NCBI GenBank assembly: GCA_018401995.1
Contig: JAGYJR010000008.1
Location: forward strand, 1 to 64,000
DNA: 64,000 nt
Direction of reading: 5' to 3'
Source of the DNA: Flavobacterium sp.
GTDB taxonomy: Bacteria > Bacteroidota > Bacteroidia > Flavobacteriales > Flavobacteriaceae
Shown here: one piece after another, positions 61,696 to 64,000 of the stretch
Layout of the letters: the number at the start of each line of letters is the position of its first letter
Numbering within the stretch: the stretch's first letter is position 1
Position numbers and translations under genes: made by a program
The notes under the pieces: model-generated
Databases searched by the model: none
The model's input: only the letters and a program-made list of their open reading frames with translations
Told to the model about the DNA's origin: nothing

Positions 61696-62251
61696 CCCCA
61701 TCCGGCGTCACACAAAAATCCAATTTCACATCATTTTCAGAAACATCATCAATTTTTTCTTCTGGCGGAAAGAACGACAATCCAATTTTAATGGTTTCGG
61801 GTTTGCATTTGTTTAGAAAGTTGTCGTAGAACCCTTTTCCGTAGCCTACTCTATTTCCTTGTTTGTCGTAAGCTAAAAGTGGTACAAAAACCACATCGAT
61901 TTTGGTGTCGGGAACTTCTAAACCATCAACCGGCTCTGGAACGTTGTAGCTGTTCTTTTTGATTTTGGTATTATCGGTCAATAAAAAATGCGTCATACCT
62001 AAGGTTTCAAATTCGCACTTCGAAATGACGATTTCTTTATCTTTCCCTGCTAGAATTTGTAATATATATTCGGTATTGATTTCTTTTTGCTCTTCAATCG
62101 TTAAAAACAAATGGTAATACAAATGATTCCAAATGTCCATTCGCAACAATTGGTTAGCAATCGCTAAACTTTTGTCTTCGATTTCTTCTTGAGATAATGA
62201 CTGTCTTAATACTTTGTACTTACTTCTTAATACTTTCTTTTTCATTTCCAA
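61682..62251 (-). CDS. 5-formyltetrahydrofolate cyclo-ligase
   Basis: KKVLRSKYKVLRQSLSQEEIEDKS, DVVFVPLLAYDKQGNRVGYGKGFYDNFL. Confidence 0.93.
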   Translation of the reverse strand: MEMKKKVLRSKYKVLRQSLSQEEIEDKSLAIANQLLRMDIWNHLYYHLFLTIEEQKEINTEYILQILAGKDKEIVISKCEFETLGMTHFLLTDNTKIKKNSYNVPEPVDGLEVPDTKIDVVFVPLLAYDKQGNRVGYGKGFYDNFLNKCKPETIKIGLSFFPPEEKIDDVSENDVKLDFCVTPDGVICF

Positions 62252-63476
62252 CAGCTTTCAATTCCATTACAAAGCTAGTTAAATGTTCAACTTCTACATG
62301 ATCCATCACTACAATTTTATACCATTTGTTGTCTCCTTGATGTTGTTGCGGAACTAATCGGTATTTTTCAGCAAGATTTTTTGGCACAAATTCGGCATGA
62401 ATCGTAACAATGTTCATAAACGGTTCACGGAAATATTTGATATTGAGTTTGTCCAATTCCTGGCATAAAAATTGGGTTCGCATTTGTAAAACACTTACTT
62501 TTTCAAACCAACCGTGTCCACCATAGGTAAACAAAATCATCCAAATGGCTACCGCATTAGCTCCTGAACGACTACCACAAAGGGTTAAGTCCATTCCTTC
62601 CACGTATTCAGCTTCTTTGGTTAATGAATTTTCTATTAAACCTTTTCTACAAATGTAAATTCCAGTTCCGTAAGGCGCTTGCAACATTTTGTGAGTATCA
62701 ATAGTAATAGAACTAATTTTGGGATTACTAAAATTAATAACAGAATCTCGATTGCTAAACGGATACACGAAACCGCCATAAGCTCCATCAATGTGCAAAC
62801 GATACATTACTTGCTGTTTTTCCAAAGCCGAAATATAAACTTCAGGATTGTCAACCGAACCAAACATCGTTGTTCCAAGATTTGAAACCGCAATAAAGTA
62901 TTTTTTTCCTTTATTTTTAGCTTCCAAAATTATAGTACCCAATGCAACTGCGTCAATGTCACGATTTTCAAAACCAACTGGAATTTTCAACCAATCAATC
63001 TGTAATAAGTTGGAAGCTTTTGGAATAGAATAATGGGTGTCTTCCGATGCTAAAATGGCAATTTCTTCCAATTTGGCATCCAATTGATGCATGAATTCAT
63101 TTCTAAAAACCCATATCGCTTGAATATTGGCTTCGGTTCCGCCTGGAGCAATATAACCATCAAATTCATTGGGTTTGGCTTTAAAAATATCGACTGCAAT
63201 AACGTTTAAAACTTCACACTCAATTTCTTGCGTTCCAGAAAACACACTTTCAGACGCACCAAAAGTATGACATCCAATGTTATTCGGATTGGCAACATAA
63301 GTTTGTAATGTGGGTGCTTCTTTTAAAAATGGGGCATCGTCATAAAAAACTTTCCCATCTAGTTTTGAAGCCGGAAAACCTAATGAAATGTCTTTTGAAA
63401 AACTAATATTTGATTCTAATGCTTTTGTAATCCGTTCTTTTCGTTCTTGTTGCGTTGTTTTTTTCCAATACTGCAT
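62220..63476 (-). CDS. PLP-dependent group II (aspartate/glutamate-type) decarboxylase
   Basis: GYIAPGGTEANIQAIWVFRNEF, YRLHIDGAYGGFVYPF, SSITIDTHKMLQAPYGTGIYICRK; ATG at 63476 (MQYWKKTT) likely start. Confidence 0.88.
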   Translation of the reverse strand: MQYWKKTTQQERKERITKALESNISFSKDISLGFPASKLDGKVFYDDAPFLKEAPTLQTYVANPNNIGCHTFGASESVFSGTQEIECEVLNVIAVDIFKAKPNEFDGYIAPGGTEANIQAIWVFRNEFMHQLDAKLEEIAILASEDTHYSIPKASNLLQIDWLKIPVGFENRDIDAVALGTIILEAKNKGKKYFIAVSNLGTTMFGSVDNPEVYISALEKQQVMYRLHIDGAYGGFVYPFSNRDSVINFSNPKISSITIDTHKMLQAPYGTGIYICRKGLIENSLTKEAEYVEGMDLTLCGSRSGANAVAIWMILFTYGGHGWFEKVSVLQMRTQFLCQELDKLNIKYFREPFMNIVTIHAEFVPKNLAEKYRLVPQQHQGDNKWYKIVVMDHVEVEHLTSFVMELKAVGNEKESIKK

Positions 63477-63533
63477 TTTTTCCAATTTTGATGCGAAAGT
63501 AACAACACTTTCAAAGACAAAATATGACAAATG

Positions 63534-64000
63534 TTAGCTTTCTAAAGTTATTTGTGTTGAGATATGATAAATCGCATCACCTTGATACACAAATGGCGCA
63601 TCGTTTACATTAATTAAATAACCTTCATGTGGAGCTTTTACTTGATGTTCTACTTTTCCATACGGATCAGAAATAGTTGCCAATAAATCCCCTTTTTTAA
63701 CGAACGAACCAATTACCGCAACCCCATGAAACATTCCAGAATATTTGGCACGAAACCAATTCGATTTTTCAATATAAATGGGTTTTCGATCTAAAAAAAC
63801 AGCTTTTTTCTTTGGATGCAACATATTTAAATGAGCTAAAAAACGTTTCGCTCCTTCAACAGCTTCTCCAGTAACCGCATCGTTTAAATCCAATGATTTT
63901 CCGCCCTCGAAAAGTAACATTTTCACATTTAATTTATCGCAAGAGTTTCTAAAAGAGCCAGAAATATTTTTGGAATACAAAGTAAATGGCGCATTAAAAA
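63534..64000 (-). CDS. Succinylglutamate desuccinylase/aspartoacylase-family protein, C-terminal part, cut by window edge
   Basis: KMLLFEGGKSLDLNDAVTGEAVEGAKRFLAHL...FVKKGDLLATISDPYGKVEHQVKAPHEGYLINVNDAPFVYQGDAIYHI; reading frame stays open to the edge (FNAPFTLYSKNISGS). Confidence 0.8.
   Translation of the reverse strand, partial: FNAPFTLYSKNISGSFRNSCDKLNVKMLLFEGGKSLDLNDAVTGEAVEGAKRFLAHLNMLHPKKKAVFLDRKPIYIEKSNWFRAKYSGMFHGVAVIGSFVKKGDLLATISDPYGKVEHQVKAPHEGYLINVNDAPFVYQGDAIYHISTQITLES

Noticed and set aside
62220-64000. PLP decarboxylase plus desuccinylase-like gene as a new biosynthetic cluster
   Set aside because: Only two genes visible and one is cut by the window edge; a plausible operon but not enough for a system claim.
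1-64000. CRISPR arrays, tRNA/rRNA genes, prophage, restriction-modification or toxin-antitoxin loci
   Set aside because: No regularly spaced repeats, no recognizable RNA gene sequence and no corresponding protein signatures were seen by eye; a tRNAscan/CRISPR search was not possible.

Overview
This 64-kb window is chromosomal DNA from a low-GC Bacteroidota, most likely Flavobacterium or a close relative (inference from protein character, T9SS porZ, an aerotolerance bat operon, IPExxxVDY protein and TAnnTTTG promoter-like motifs). Most of it is ordinary core genome: kbl (partial), an AddA/UvrD-like helicase, sod, purF, pfkB-family kinase, rnhA, purN, acpP-fabF-rnc, pyk, dinB, a complete MoxR/DUF58/Bat operon, pheS, a GH92 glycosidase, terC-family gene, gpsA, a two-component system, cystathionine gamma-synthase, gdhA, porZ, recO, ileS, lspA, a 5-formyl-THF cyclo-ligase and a PLP decarboxylase. 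I saw no CRISPR, prophage, rRNA, tRNA or intact transposase. The points worth a second look are: (1) a 26-bp exact copy of the recO start flanking about 2.7 kb of truncated, frameshifted polysaccharide-type genes; (2) a duplicated ~150-bp unit after purF with a near-identical terminator-ended core, a candidate small RNA or micro-ORF; (3) a GxxExxY gene bounded by inverted repeats inside the bat operon, with a gene-less relative after pheS; (4) a gene graveyard (Fe-ADH, DUF2971, DinB remnants); (5) terminator-like stems with dispersed hairpin repeats in the loop; (6) unrelated short degenerate tandem repeats just upstream of several genes; (7) frameshifts in ileS and the helicase that may be sequencing errors and that caution against over-reading other frameshifts. 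None of these proves a new system; items 1-3 are the best candidates. All calls are by reading; no searches were run.
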